From the NCBI GenBank assembly GCA_964293305.1, contig CAXYYO010000026.1:1-47970 (forward strand): a DNA stretch of 47,970 nucleotides, read 5' to 3'. Source of the DNA: CALAGJ01 sp964293305. Lineage in GTDB: Bacteria > Bacteroidota > Bacteroidia > Chitinophagales > Chitinophagaceae. Within the stretch, counting starts at the first letter, position 1, and every line of letters begins with the position of its first letter. Of the stretch, positions 36,986 to 47,023 are shown in pieces. The notes beneath the pieces were generated by a model. The model had not been told where the DNA came from. It saw only the letters and a program-made list of their open reading frames with translations, and made no database searches. Position numbers and translations under genes: made by a program.

Positions 36986-38149
36986 CTACAAGTATTTTTT
37001 ATAGATTTCTACTATCACAGGACCAATGTTTTGATACGAAAAATCATGTGCTGTGGATACAATTGACTTTTTATCAAAAGGTCTTTTTCCGATGAAAGTA
37101 TTAAGGGTGAAAGCAAGTGCTTCAGGGTTTTCTGTTTCTGCAAAAAATGCATTAATTCCATCTTGAAGATATTCTCTAAAAACTGGCAAATCGCTTACTA
37201 TCACAGGTATGCCACTGGCTATTGCTTCCATATTTACACAACCAAAAGTTTCAAATCTGGAATAGAGAACTAGTGCGTCAGCTTGCTGCATTAAAGTAAA
37301 TAAATTTTGCTGTGTGGTTTCTGCAATCCATAAGATCATATCATCAATTTCTAAATCATTCACCAATTGTTTTAAATCATTCCTATTTGGACCAACAATT
37401 TGCAATGAAAACTTTTGCTGGTATTGGTGCTTTAATAGATGAAATGCCTTTAGCATGCCCTCCGGATTTTTTTGCGGAGTAAGCGTTGATATATGAATAA
37501 AAATCGGAACTGCCCTGTGTGTGGTTGCACTATTATTTTGTTTAAATATTTCCATATTTACAACATTATAAACAGGACTCATGTGCTTTATTGGAAACTG
37601 CTGCTCAAATGATCGACCCAGAGAATGAGATACCGGAATAAAGCAGGATACCCGATTAAGAATGATACGTAATGCAATCCTCCTCCAAAAACCAAAACCA
37701 GGTTTATATGGCTTTGCTTCGGGCATGTATCCGCTATATTGCTCTGTAACGAAATAGGGTGTTTTATACAAAAGATTATGGAATAGCGCCACCCAACCTG
37801 CCCTCAATGTAATATGCACATGGATTAAGCTTGGCTTTCCATTTTTTGCTTTGTATTGAAGTATCATACTGTGATACAGCCATAGTGAAAAACAATAAGA
37901 AATTAGTTTTTCAATTCCAAAAAAATTGGACATACTATAATAGGCTATGGAGTAGGAGAGGTTGGCAAATTTTTCATCTTGATAATTTTCAATGATTGTT
38001 TTCTCGTTGGATTTCAAACGGCGTTTTACATGAATAACATGCACTGGCTTGAGCAATGAAACTGCCTCTGCATGCCGCTTTATAAAATCCCCATTAAGCG
38101 GTTCTTCTTTACTTGGAAACCATGAGGCCAGCCATACAATTTTATCCAT
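36986..38149 (-). CDS. Glycosyltransferase family 4 protein
   Basis: GT-B fold glycosyltransferase for a surface polysaccharide or glycolipid. The N-terminus MDKIVWLASWFPSKEEPLNGDFIKRH is of the WsaF/PelF-like GT4 type, and the donor-sugar site follows as ETFGCVNMEAIASGIPVIVSD. The frame is open three codons further, to 38158; the ATG at 38149 begins the conserved motif. Either start overlaps the flippase gene (8 or 17 nt), so the two are translationally linked. Confidence 0.92.
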   Translation of the reverse strand: MDKIVWLASWFPSKEEPLNGDFIKRHAEAVSLLKPVHVIHVKRRLKSNEKTIIENYQDEKFANLSYSIAYYSMSNFFGIEKLISYCFSLWLYHSMILQYKAKNGKPSLIHVHITLRAGWVALFHNLLYKTPYFVTEQYSGYMPEAKPYKPGFGFWRRIALRIILNRVSCFIPVSHSLGRSFEQQFPIKHMSPVYNVVNMEIFKQNNSATTHRAVPIFIHISTLTPQKNPEGMLKAFHLLKHQYQQKFSLQIVGPNRNDLKQLVNDLEIDDMILWIAETTQQNLFTLMQQADALVLYSRFETFGCVNMEAIASGIPVIVSDLPVFREYLQDGINAFFAETENPEALAFTLNTFIGKRPFDKKSIVSTAHDFSYQNIGPVIVEIYKKYL

Positions 38150-39497
38150 TGGTTTCATTTTCTATTTGGCCACCAGATATTGGCATACTTTCTTTTAAAA
38201 TAAATATATGCTTTACCCATTTTAAATCCTTCTTTTTAAACCCAATAAAATTCAATATGGAAATATTATGATTTTTTTTGATGATGATATAAGAATAAAT
38301 CATTAGAATAAAGTAGGCTAATGAACTAACTGCAGCAGCAGCTATTGTACCATATAAAGGCACTGTAAAATGATAAGCTATGAAAGCAATTATTAATGCA
38401 ATACTTGCTGATATTACATTTTGCTTTACATGACCGCTACCACCTATCCAGGCCGCCAAAATATTGTGTACAGATAAAAAATATATACCGGGTAATAAAA
38501 TCAACAATGGCACGGTCATCGTGGTAAAACTATCTCCAAATATCAATGGAAAAATATAGTTTCCCATTAGTGCAATTATTATAAACAGGAGTAGAAAGAA
38601 CAGACCTATTAGTCTGCAAATGGTTTCAATATTTTGGATTATATATGCATCATATTTTTTATTTGCCACTTGCGGAAAGATAACAGCAGCAGCTATTTGC
38701 GGCAAAATGAGTAACATCTGCCCCAACCGAGAGGCTTGTAAATAATTTCCCAAATCAGCAGCAGTGCAGGTACTTGCTTGCTTTAGAAACCAGGCATCCA
38801 TTCTATAGACAAAAAAGAAAAAAATATTTGCCCAAAGGGCAATAAAAGAATAAGAAAAAAACTGTTTTAAAGTATAATCGGACCCATTTTTATTTGGCAA
38901 TACATTTTCCTTTTTTAAAACTACTGTTAAGTATAGAATCAATCCTGACAAGGATATTGAAGAGAAATAAATTAAAAAAAAATGATTGGTTCCCTTGTCT
39001 GTATTAACGAGAATAATTGAAACAACCAGAAAACAAAAATTTGAGAAGGCCTGCATAGCATAAGGAAGAAAAAAGGATTGATTTGCCTGCAGCCATGCAC
39101 CACTAAAATTAATGAGGCATTGACCTACCACAAATAAAAAAATATATAGTGAAAACATTAATGGGGAAGCAGTAGTGGATAGATGAAACAGATGGAAACA
39201 ATAATGAATTAAAATCATTCCAGCCAAACCAGCTATAATACTCCATACCAGTATCAATATTTTAAGCCAAGGAGCAGTTTGATGACCAGCAACATAATAT
39301 GTTATACCAGCATCCAAAGTAAAACTAACAAGGAGTTGAACAAAGGATAAGATTACAAGCGTATAAAAAAAATTGCCAGCTTCTTCGGCTTGAAGATATC
39401 TTGACAAAAAAATAGTAACTGCTAAAACAGTAATATAGTAAAGGCCACGGCCAAGCATGCTATGTGCCAGCAGTTTTTGAATATGCATGTCATGCAA
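38142..39497 (-). CDS. Flippase, polysaccharide biosynthesis (Wzx/MATE-like) family
   Basis: A 451-aa integral membrane protein with about 12-14 hydrophobic helices, moving lipid-linked sugars across the inner membrane. GRGLYYITVLAVTIFLSRYL near the start and GNYLQASRLGQMLLILPQIAAAVIFP in the middle are typical of oligosaccharide flippases. It is the upstream partner of the overlapping GT4 gene, a two-gene export/assembly unit whose remaining pathway lies elsewhere. Confidence 0.9.
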   Translation of the reverse strand: MHDMHIQKLLAHSMLGRGLYYITVLAVTIFLSRYLQAEEAGNFFYTLVILSFVQLLVSFTLDAGITYYVAGHQTAPWLKILILVWSIIAGLAGMILIHYCFHLFHLSTTASPLMFSLYIFLFVVGQCLINFSGAWLQANQSFFLPYAMQAFSNFCFLVVSIILVNTDKGTNHFFLIYFSSISLSGLILYLTVVLKKENVLPNKNGSDYTLKQFFSYSFIALWANIFFFFVYRMDAWFLKQASTCTAADLGNYLQASRLGQMLLILPQIAAAVIFPQVANKKYDAYIIQNIETICRLIGLFFLLLFIIIALMGNYIFPLIFGDSFTTMTVPLLILLPGIYFLSVHNILAAWIGGSGHVKQNVISASIALIIAFIAYHFTVPLYGTIAAAAVSSLAYFILMIYSYIIIKKNHNISILNFIGFKKKDLKWVKHIFILKESMPISGGQIENETNG

Positions 39498-39599
39498 ATT
39501 TAGGGTAGATGCATGCGGTAGTAATTTTCAGTGATGAGAAATATTTTAAACCTTACGCTACATTTATTTTTATCCTGACTATCGTATCCTAAAATCTGA

Positions 39600-41345
39600 T
39601 TATTTGGAAACCAGTGCAGGTGGTTGAAACCAATAAAGAATGCCGGTAAATAATAGAACCAATAATGCGCCGGCTACATTTAACCATAAAAATCCAAAAC
39701 CAATAATTCCGTTATAGTCCAATGTAAATAATGTAATTACAAATATTTCTGCTATCAAAGCCCCCCAAAAAACTGCCTGTCCAGCTACTTTTTTAAAATA
39801 AAAAGCAATTAAAAAAATACCTAATATAACTCCATAAAACAGTGAACCAAAAATATTGACAACTTCTATCAGGCTACCTAATTTATTACTAAATTGTGCT
39901 ACTATAATACAAAAAATACCCCAACCCAGCGTAAACCATTTACTCAAATTATACTGTTTTGCCTGCTCTTCATCGGAAGCTGTAGCATGTGGATGATGCT
40001 TCTTTATGCGGCAGTAAAAATCAATCATCGTACAGGCTGCTAAAGCATTGAGGGCCGCTGCTATGGAACCCCAGGATGCAAGAAAGATAATGGCTATCAG
40101 CAATCCTACCAATCCCGCAGGTAGATTATCTACTACATATCTTATAAAAATATAATTTGTATCATTGGTATCAATAGTATTATCTGCTTGCAGTAAAATT
40201 GATTTATAATTATTTCTTATTTGTTGTACTTCTTTTTGTGAATTTTGTAAAACCCGCTTTAATTGATTTGCATCGGTGTTATCAGTTTTCAAAGCTTCTG
40301 CATAAGCTATGGCAGCTGTTTGTTGTTGTATTTGAGCTTGCTCAAATTTTGCCTCTGTAAGTTTTAAACTATCGCCAAATGTTGATTGGTATACATCAGG
40401 ACTAATAGTTTTATTAAAAAATATGGGCCCGCTATTAAACTGATAAAAAGCAAATAACAATACGCCAAGCAAAAGAATGAAAAATTGCATGGGCACTTTT
40501 ACTAATCCATTCATCAGCAATCCCATTCTGCTTTCTGTAATATTTTTTGCCACAAGATATCTACCCACTTGGCTTTGATCGGTTCCAAAATAAGACAGTG
40601 CCAAAAACAAACCACCAATAATACCGCTTACAATATTATAACGGTCTTTCCATTCAAATCCATTTTCTCCAAAACCGGAAGTAATAATATTTACTTTTCC
40701 CGCAGCACCACTTACTCTTAGAGCATCTGTAAAACCAATTCCTTCCGGCAGGTGATTAACCATGTACCATCCTGCAATAAACATGGCTGAAAAAATAATC
40801 AGCATTTGTAAGGTTTGTGTATAAGCTACTGCTTTTGCACCCCCGGATACGGTGTATATGATCAATAGCCCACCCATAAAAATATTTGTCCAGAAAATAT
40901 CCCATCCCATTATTGATGATAGAATAAGAGAAGGTGCATAAATACTAATACCGGTACTTAATCCTCTTGATAAAAGAAAAAGTGAAGCGGTAAATACCCT
41001 GGTCTTTACATCAAATCTTTGTTCTAAATATTCATAAGCCGTAAATACATTCAATCGCTTATAAATAGGTACAAAACTTACCGAAATGATAATCATGGCA
41101 ATAGGCAAACCAAAATAATACTGCACGAATCGCATACCATCAGTAAATGCCTGACCCGGTGCACTCAAAAATGTAATGGCACTTGCTTGAGTACCCATTA
41201 TACCCAGTAATACGAAGTACCAAGGCATTGACTTATTGCTTAGAAAATACCCTTGCAAGTTTTTTGTAGTGCGCCCTTTCCATAAGCCATATCCTATAAT
41301 AGATGCAAGTGTAATTATAAGTACTACCCAGTCTTTACTACTCAT
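39600..41345 (-). CDS. Sodium:solute symporter (SSS family) with soluble insertion
   Basis: A Na+-coupled secondary transporter with the SSS fold. TM1 (5-22), the GTQASAITFLSAPG stretch (51-64), SGGAKAVAYTQTLQMLI (167-183) and GTDQSQVGRYL (255-265) are conserved. Between hydrophobic segments ending near 302 and starting near 399 is an unusual Gln/Ala-rich region (about 312-398) predicted to be a coiled coil, which makes it longer (581 aa) than a core SSS protein. Solute unknown. Its ATG overlaps the stop of the 38-aa ORF upstream. Confidence 0.9.
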   Translation of the reverse strand: MSSKDWVVLIITLASIIGYGLWKGRTTKNLQGYFLSNKSMPWYFVLLGIMGTQASAITFLSAPGQAFTDGMRFVQYYFGLPIAMIIISVSFVPIYKRLNVFTAYEYLEQRFDVKTRVFTASLFLLSRGLSTGISIYAPSLILSSIMGWDIFWTNIFMGGLLIIYTVSGGAKAVAYTQTLQMLIIFSAMFIAGWYMVNHLPEGIGFTDALRVSGAAGKVNIITSGFGENGFEWKDRYNIVSGIIGGLFLALSYFGTDQSQVGRYLVAKNITESRMGLLMNGLVKVPMQFFILLLGVLLFAFYQFNSGPIFFNKTISPDVYQSTFGDSLKLTEAKFEQAQIQQQTAAIAYAEALKTDNTDANQLKRVLQNSQKEVQQIRNNYKSILLQADNTIDTNDTNYIFIRYVVDNLPAGLVGLLIAIIFLASWGSIAAALNALAACTMIDFYCRIKKHHPHATASDEEQAKQYNLSKWFTLGWGIFCIIVAQFSNKLGSLIEVVNIFGSLFYGVILGIFLIAFYFKKVAGQAVFWGALIAEIFVITLFTLDYNGIIGFGFLWLNVAGALLVLLFTGILYWFQPPALVSK

Positions 41346-41458
41346 GAAAATTGTTTAGTAAGCCAGAAAAAAATACAGATACAGAGTATGAGCACTACAA
41401 TCACTGTTAAATACCAATGAATCCATTTTTTAAAGAAAGGCGCTTTATCTTTTTGCAT
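41342..41458 (-). CDS. 38-aa membrane protein, translationally coupled to the symporter
   Basis: A short frame starting at ATG 41458 and ending TGA at 41342, overlapping the symporter ATG as ATGA. The product begins MQKDKAPFFKKWIHWYL, a positively charged cytosolic end, followed by one hydrophobic helix (about 17-33) and a KQFS tail. The length is below usual gene-caller cut-offs. The coupled overlap and the amphipathic-then-hydrophobic layout suggest a real accessory subunit, comparable in position to small subunits of other SSS systems. No homology search was possible. Confidence 0.65.
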   Translation of the reverse strand: MQKDKAPFFKKWIHWYLTVIVVLILCICIFFWLTKQFS

Positions 41459-41580
41459 GGCGGTGTAATATATATAGCAATTAATTGAAATATATAATTC
41501 TATTCAAGGTATTATATGAGTGTAAGCAAGAATTAACTATTTAATAAGAATTTCAAAAACACGATAAGCAAATTTTGCAA

Positions 41581-43590
41581 TTAATTTACAAAGCTCCACC
41601 ATATTCCCAACCGAAACCAAAAACCTCTTGCACCATAATTTGGTGCTGTAAAATTAAATTTTGTAAACGTAAATCCATCTTTTTCATTGATTGAGTTTAG
41701 ACCTTCTGCACGGATAAAACCTTTGAAACTTTTAATTCTGAAATGTAGGAAAAGATTAATATCTGGTCTGTTGCTTATTTGAACTGTATCTTGATACATA
41801 AACTGACCTGTTAGCGGGCTGTAGTTATCGCCTTTGTATGGCAGATAGTATCTAAGTTCTATACCAGTACTTAAATTTAGGTTTGTAAAAAAAACACCCT
41901 CAAATGCAATACGGTTGCGGGTAAGCGCAAATGGCATATTTACAGGAGGGCTTCCAGCAGCCTGTTGTATATATAATTCACTATACCAGTTCCAATGCTT
42001 TGCCAAACTGAATTTTTTTTGTGCATTTACTTGTAAAAGATTGAATAATGTGGACTCTTGTTCCGGCAGGAAAAAATCTTTAAAATATAAATAATTACTG
42101 ATGATATAATAGTTGGCTTCCAGCTTTAAGTCAAGGCTTGGTATATCTAATTGCGCCAATGCCCTAATGGTGTTTTCATTGTTAAATGCTTTGTCAGAAA
42201 AGATTGGATAACTGCTAGTGCTATTTTGAAAAATAAACGAAGGTGTTCTATTCACATTTTGCAAACCTAATAACAAGCTACCTTTATTGTTTTCCAAACT
42301 CTTTTTCAAACTAGCTAGAAAATTATAATTGCCCGCATAGGGCCCGGTGATATAAAATTTTCCAAAAGCTTCAATGTCCCAAAGCTTGTTACGGGTTCGG
42401 TTTCTATATTCGCCACTTATATATACATTATTTATTAAAGTATCTGCATATTCAAAACTACCTTTAATGTTTTCCAGACCAGTACTCGCTTTAAAAAATT
42501 GATTGAGATTATTTTTTTCAGGGAATGAAATTATGCTGAAATCATTGGTAAGTTGTAGCCATTTATCTTCAAAAAGTATTGTATCCTTCGTAGCCGCATA
42601 GTTATAATACAGTCTATATAAATCATATTCAGGATTTTGATCCTGAAATTTATACTTGGTATTTTCAATGCTGAAAGTATGCTGAAAGCGAATACGAGGA
42701 TAAAATAAACGCACTACATTAGAATCATTTACAATAGAATCTTTTTGACCTAAATCATAGGTTTGCCTCATTAAAAATCTTGTATCAAAGTAGGTAGTAC
42801 CCGTACCAATTTCACTGGAGAAAATTGCCCTATAAGTAAGGGTGTTTCCGCCCAGCCTTGTGTCTGCTTCAAAAGTATTGTTCAGTGAAAGACTATCTAA
42901 TTTTTTAGGGTCTTTTACACCACCATTTTCAGAGCTTCTTAATCTATTATTAATAAAAATTAGCTGGTTGTTGTACCGTTTATTATTGCTTTGATATTGT
43001 GTAGCAATACGCAGATTACTATGATTTGTATTTTGATTTTGATAGCTGCCCTGGCTATTGATGATGCGATAATTGAAGGTGAAATTAAAATTAGCACCCC
43101 TATTTTGTGTATGCAACAAATCGATCAATTGCTCCCCTCTGCTACCTAGCAAATATGCTGTTTCGGAATAGGGTCTTGTACTTTGAAAGAATTTTGTATT
43201 TTGATAGGTAAACTGATATATATCATAAGCATGAAAGCCTGCATCAAAACCAGCTTTAAGAAGAGGTGTAAAAACAAGATTTCGGGCAGCATTGCCAAAA
43301 TTTCCGAGGTCAATATAGGTCCAAGGTAATGGGTATCTGATAAAAAAATCATTGATACTACTATCAAAACTTCGAGTAATAGTACTGTCAAAATACTTGT
43401 AATAAATAGTTATACTGTCTTCAAACCTGTCTCTTTTTTCAAAGGATTGATTTGTAGTATCAGATGTACCTATTCTGCCACCACTACCTAATCCAAGCGG
43501 AATGCTACCACCCGGTGAATCAAACTGGGCAGCAGCCTGAGTAACTGCTATCAGGCAAAAGAAAAAAAAGAAAAGCTTCTTTGCTTTCAT
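41581..43590 (-). CDS. Putative porin (Bacteroidetes Porin_10-like family)
   Basis: A 669-aa outer-membrane protein: signal peptide of about 22 residues (TQAAA-Q), a Gly/Ser-rich linker, then many beta strands with Tyr/Phe/Asn and a C-terminal aromatic end FRLGIWWSFVN. The opening LPWTYIDLGNFGNAARNLVF is characteristic of the Bacteroidetes 'putative porin' family. Its substrate is unknown. The symporter lies 235 nt downstream on the same strand. Confidence 0.88.
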   Translation of the reverse strand: MKAKKLFFFFFCLIAVTQAAAQFDSPGGSIPLGLGSGGRIGTSDTTNQSFEKRDRFEDSITIYYKYFDSTITRSFDSSINDFFIRYPLPWTYIDLGNFGNAARNLVFTPLLKAGFDAGFHAYDIYQFTYQNTKFFQSTRPYSETAYLLGSRGEQLIDLLHTQNRGANFNFTFNYRIINSQGSYQNQNTNHSNLRIATQYQSNNKRYNNQLIFINNRLRSSENGGVKDPKKLDSLSLNNTFEADTRLGGNTLTYRAIFSSEIGTGTTYFDTRFLMRQTYDLGQKDSIVNDSNVVRLFYPRIRFQHTFSIENTKYKFQDQNPEYDLYRLYYNYAATKDTILFEDKWLQLTNDFSIISFPEKNNLNQFFKASTGLENIKGSFEYADTLINNVYISGEYRNRTRNKLWDIEAFGKFYITGPYAGNYNFLASLKKSLENNKGSLLLGLQNVNRTPSFIFQNSTSSYPIFSDKAFNNENTIRALAQLDIPSLDLKLEANYYIISNYLYFKDFFLPEQESTLFNLLQVNAQKKFSLAKHWNWYSELYIQQAAGSPPVNMPFALTRNRIAFEGVFFTNLNLSTGIELRYYLPYKGDNYSPLTGQFMYQDTVQISNRPDINLFLHFRIKSFKGFIRAEGLNSINEKDGFTFTKFNFTAPNYGARGFWFRLGIWWSFVN

Positions 43591-43778
43591 GAGGGTTGCA
43601 AAATAAGGGGTTAAAATATGAATGAGTTAATGGTAGTGTTAATACCCTTTTTCAAAATCATGAAATGTTGAATATGCTGGATAATAATATTCCTTAGAAC
43701 ATAGAAATTACACTGCAACAATAAGGCAAAGCCTAAAATTAAAATATTTGTGAGAATATAAAAGATTATGAAGCAACA

Positions 43779-45956
43779 CTATAATTTATCCATCTCCCCT
43801 GGTACCGGCTTTTGCAAAAGATGTTGATATATAAATCTTGTACGCTCCGCTTGATAATGTTGCCATTGCCCTTTTAATCTTCTCCAGCCATGTCTGCCAC
43901 CGGGATAAAACATCATATCAAATTGTTTACCTTCTTTTTGTAATGCTTCGATGAGCTGAATACTATTTTGCATATGCACATTGTCATCCATTGTGCCATG
44001 TATGATATATAGCCCATTGTTATAATTTGATATATAATTTAAAATACTGCCTGCATCATATCCGGCTTTATTCTCCGAAGGAGCATCCATATATCTTTCT
44101 GTATAGTGACTATCATATAAACGCCAATCTGTTACGCTTCCTCCTGCTATACCATATTTAAATATTTGACTTGCTTTTGTAAGGGCAAGACAGGTCATAT
44201 AACCTCCATAACTAAATCCATTGATACCAATTCTGGTAGAGTCTGCTATACCTTTATCTAGAAACCATTGCACCACCCTGCTATAATCTTTTATTTCCCA
44301 ATGGCCCAAACTACGATGCATAAAATTCATTCCTGTTTTTCCAAAATGACCGCTGCCACGATGGTCTATAGCAATTTGTATTAAACCTTCTTTTGCCCAC
44401 CATTGATTTTGCCCAATGCCTTTAAATCCATCATGCACCGTGCCTGCATCTGGACCACCATAAATAGAAACCCACACAGGATATTTTTTTGTACTGTCAA
44501 AATTTGTTGGCCATGTAATGAGTACCGGCAATTCAAAACCATCCCCGGAGGGAATACGAAGTAGCTCCGTTTTTGCTATGGTATATTTGTCAAAATCAGC
44601 CCCTTTCTCAGTGGCTATATTTCTGATGAAAGCACCATCAGCCTTCATGATTGACATGGTTTCCGGGCTACTTACATTTGAATAATTATCTACAAAATAA
44701 TTACCTGATGGTGATAGATTCACTTGATGAGTAAATGCCCCGCTGGTAAGTTGTTTCAACCCGGAGCCGTCTTTTTTAATGGTCATTAAATCAGTTCTAG
44801 TGGAGTTATCTTTTCTTGCAGTAAACCATAATTGTTGCTTTTTATCATCCGTTTTTATGATTTCTTTTACCTGCCAGTTGCCACTAGTAAGTGCTTTATT
44901 AGAATTGATGGCTCTGTTATAATAGTATAGATGTTTCCACCCAGATACATCACTAAGTATCAAAAATTCTTGGTTATTGTAAAAGTGCAACCACTCCTTC
45001 CACTCTACCCATGTTTTTTGATATTCAGTATATATAATTTTCTTAGATCCAGTATTGATATCGGCAGCATACAAAAGGAGGCTATCCTGTGAGTGGCTCA
45101 TCCATTGCATACACAATTCACGGCTGTCTGGCATCCAAAAAGGCATGCCAATATAATGATCAACTTGTTCATCAAAAGCCATCCAATTGGTATTTTGCGC
45201 AGCAAAAGAATAAACACCCATCTTTACCTTTGGATTTTCATCACCGGCTTTTGGATACCTGGTTTCTTCTGTAAAACCATGTACACCTGTACTGTTGTAA
45301 ATAGGAAATATAGGTACTATATTATCATCAAAATGCATGAATGCTAAAGACTTACTATCCGGACTCCACCAGAAGGCACAATAGTTTGAAGCCCTTCCAA
45401 GTATTTCTTCATAATATATCCAGGACGCATATCCATTATAAACTGTAGCACTACCATCAAAACTGATCTGTTTTTCTTTTTTATCTGATATATTGATGAC
45501 AAATAAATTTCCTGCTCTTGTAAATGCAACTGCTTTACCATCTGGGCTGAGTGTGGGGTTTTGTTCTTGCTGATCAGTATTGGTAAGTGCCATAACATTT
45601 CCCAAAGCATCTTCATACATAATGTCTCCTTCTTGTATATAAGATTCTGCAAGGAATGTAGTTTTCTGATACTTTGTACTTCCTGTTTTTACATTCATTA
45701 ACACTGTATCAAATAATTTGTCTTGGCCTTGCTTTACGAGGAATATATTTTCATCATCCAACCAGTTTAAAATGCGAGGCATAGGCTGTAGTAAACCAGT
45801 GGTTTCCCCTTTAAGCATCTGCTCAGCAGTCAATTCTTTTTGTGCTGCAATTTGATTTGAAAAAATGAAAAGAAAACAAAACAACTTACATGTATAAATG
45901 AGTCTTGTGGATTTGTTTGAAATAATCTTTTGTACATAAAAAATCGATGAGTGCAT
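43779..45956 (-). CDS. DPP-IV-like S9 peptidase
   Basis: A dipeptidyl-peptidase IV-type serine exopeptidase, removing X-Pro dipeptides from extracellular peptides. A long N-terminus (39 residues) ends in a hydrophobic signal segment. The beta-propeller carries YYEEILGR, the Glu pair that anchors the substrate N-terminus, and ASNYCAFWWSPDS. The hydrolase triad is Ser582 in GFSYGGYM, Asp657/658 in MDDNVHM and His689 in GGRHGW. No better internal start was found. Confidence 0.93.
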   Translation of the reverse strand: MHSSIFYVQKIISNKSTRLIYTCKLFCFLFIFSNQIAAQKELTAEQMLKGETTGLLQPMPRILNWLDDENIFLVKQGQDKLFDTVLMNVKTGSTKYQKTTFLAESYIQEGDIMYEDALGNVMALTNTDQQEQNPTLSPDGKAVAFTRAGNLFVINISDKKEKQISFDGSATVYNGYASWIYYEEILGRASNYCAFWWSPDSKSLAFMHFDDNIVPIFPIYNSTGVHGFTEETRYPKAGDENPKVKMGVYSFAAQNTNWMAFDEQVDHYIGMPFWMPDSRELCMQWMSHSQDSLLLYAADINTGSKKIIYTEYQKTWVEWKEWLHFYNNQEFLILSDVSGWKHLYYYNRAINSNKALTSGNWQVKEIIKTDDKKQQLWFTARKDNSTRTDLMTIKKDGSGLKQLTSGAFTHQVNLSPSGNYFVDNYSNVSSPETMSIMKADGAFIRNIATEKGADFDKYTIAKTELLRIPSGDGFELPVLITWPTNFDSTKKYPVWVSIYGGPDAGTVHDGFKGIGQNQWWAKEGLIQIAIDHRGSGHFGKTGMNFMHRSLGHWEIKDYSRVVQWFLDKGIADSTRIGINGFSYGGYMTCLALTKASQIFKYGIAGGSVTDWRLYDSHYTERYMDAPSENKAGYDAGSILNYISNYNNGLYIIHGTMDDNVHMQNSIQLIEALQKEGKQFDMMFYPGGRHGWRRLKGQWQHYQAERTRFIYQHLLQKPVPGEMDKL

Positions 45957-46070
45957 ATTTCTAATTTTATAGTGCGGCTAAAATGGGGAAAGATTTTGAA
46001 TACTATGAAAAGGATTTTTAAAAGGAATAATGAAGCATTTTGTAATTTGATTACATATTGATTGTGCTGA

Positions 46071-46107
46071 TGACTTTGTATTAAATTTTAGCTGTTTAAT
46101 CTGGGTT
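46071..46107. repeat. Half copy of the ppsA-ggt palindromic repeat
   Basis: It matches 15879-15915 at 31 of 37 positions and carries a 16-base exact inverted match to 15824-15839. It lies in the 271-base gap upstream of the DPP-IV gene and downstream of truB. The opposite arm and the CCTAGG cores are not found here, so this copy is partial. Confidence 0.55.
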
Positions 46108-46227
46108 CAAATATTGTTTTCAAGTGTTTATCAATACTAAATACCTAAAAAAATTCAGCTCAAAAATAATCTTTATTTACTTTTTTACACCTAATTAAAA
46201 GTAGTTGAAATGATCAACACATTTGAG

Positions 46228-46938
46228 TTATTTAAAGGATGATTTTAAGGATTCAATATTTTTTTCAAATTCAATAGTTGTTGATGCCTCATCAACCGAA
46301 AAATCACCAATTCGGGTACGACACAAACTACTTAGGTGTGCACCTGTACCCAAAGCATTTCCAAAATCAAATGCTAGGCTCCTTATGTAGGTGCCGGTGG
46401 TACATATTACTTTAAAATAAATAATATCATGTTCAATCGCTGTAATATCAAATGTGGATATAGTGATAGTGCGAGGCTCAATGGTTGTTTCAATTCCTTT
46501 TCTTGCTAAGAGATAAAGTGGAGTACCCTCTTTTTTTATAGCAGAATGCATGGGTGGAATTTGCTGGATGGTCCCTATAAATTGTTTTGTAGTCGCCAAT
46601 ATTTGTTCAGGCGTAATGTGAGCAATTTCTCGATGGTTTTCGGGAATACTCTCCAGATCATAAGTAGGCGTAGTGCTGCCAATGGTAATGCTGCCGGTAT
46701 ATTCTTTTTCCATGCCCATGTATGTTGTTATTTTTTTGGTAAACGAACCAGTGCAAATAATCAGCAAACCAGTAGCCAATGGATCTAAAGTGCCTGCATG
46801 CCCCACTTTTGAAACACCTGTAAGGGTTCTTACTTTTTTTACCGCATCAAATGAGGTCCACTTTAATGGTTTATTAATGAGTAACATTTTGCCATCTAAA
46901 TAAGGCTGCATAGATGGGTGTATTGGTTTCTGTTTCAC
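46228..46938 (-). CDS. truB: tRNA pseudouridine(55) synthase
   Basis: Makes pseudouridine 55 in the T-loop of tRNA. Motifs are INKPLKWTSFDAV, GHAGTLDPLATGLL with catalytic Asp52, QIPPMHSAIKKEGTPLY and CTTGTYIRSLAFDFG. At 236 aa it is a short bacterial TruB without a C-terminal PUA-like extension. It lies 85 nt downstream of efp on the same strand, separated by a hairpin. Confidence 0.95.
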   Translation of the reverse strand: MKQKPIHPSMQPYLDGKMLLINKPLKWTSFDAVKKVRTLTGVSKVGHAGTLDPLATGLLIICTGSFTKKITTYMGMEKEYTGSITIGSTTPTYDLESIPENHREIAHITPEQILATTKQFIGTIQQIPPMHSAIKKEGTPLYLLARKGIETTIEPRTITISTFDITAIEHDIIYFKVICTTGTYIRSLAFDFGNALGTGAHLSSLCRTRIGDFSVDEASTTIEFEKNIESLKSSFK

Positions 46939-46967
46939 TACAAAAAATATTAGAACTAATAAATAAA

Positions 46968-46986
46968 TACCCGCTTGTGGCGGGTA
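46968..46986 (-). terminator. efp terminator-like hairpin
   Basis: A perfect 7-bp stem TACCCGC/GCGGGTA (46968-46974 with 46980-46986). On the minus strand it is followed by TTTATTTATT, a weak T-rich tail, so efp and truB may be partly separated. Confidence 0.6.
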
Positions 46987-47023
46987 CTTGATGTTATATT
47001 TTATTCCTACTGTGTCAGCAAGT

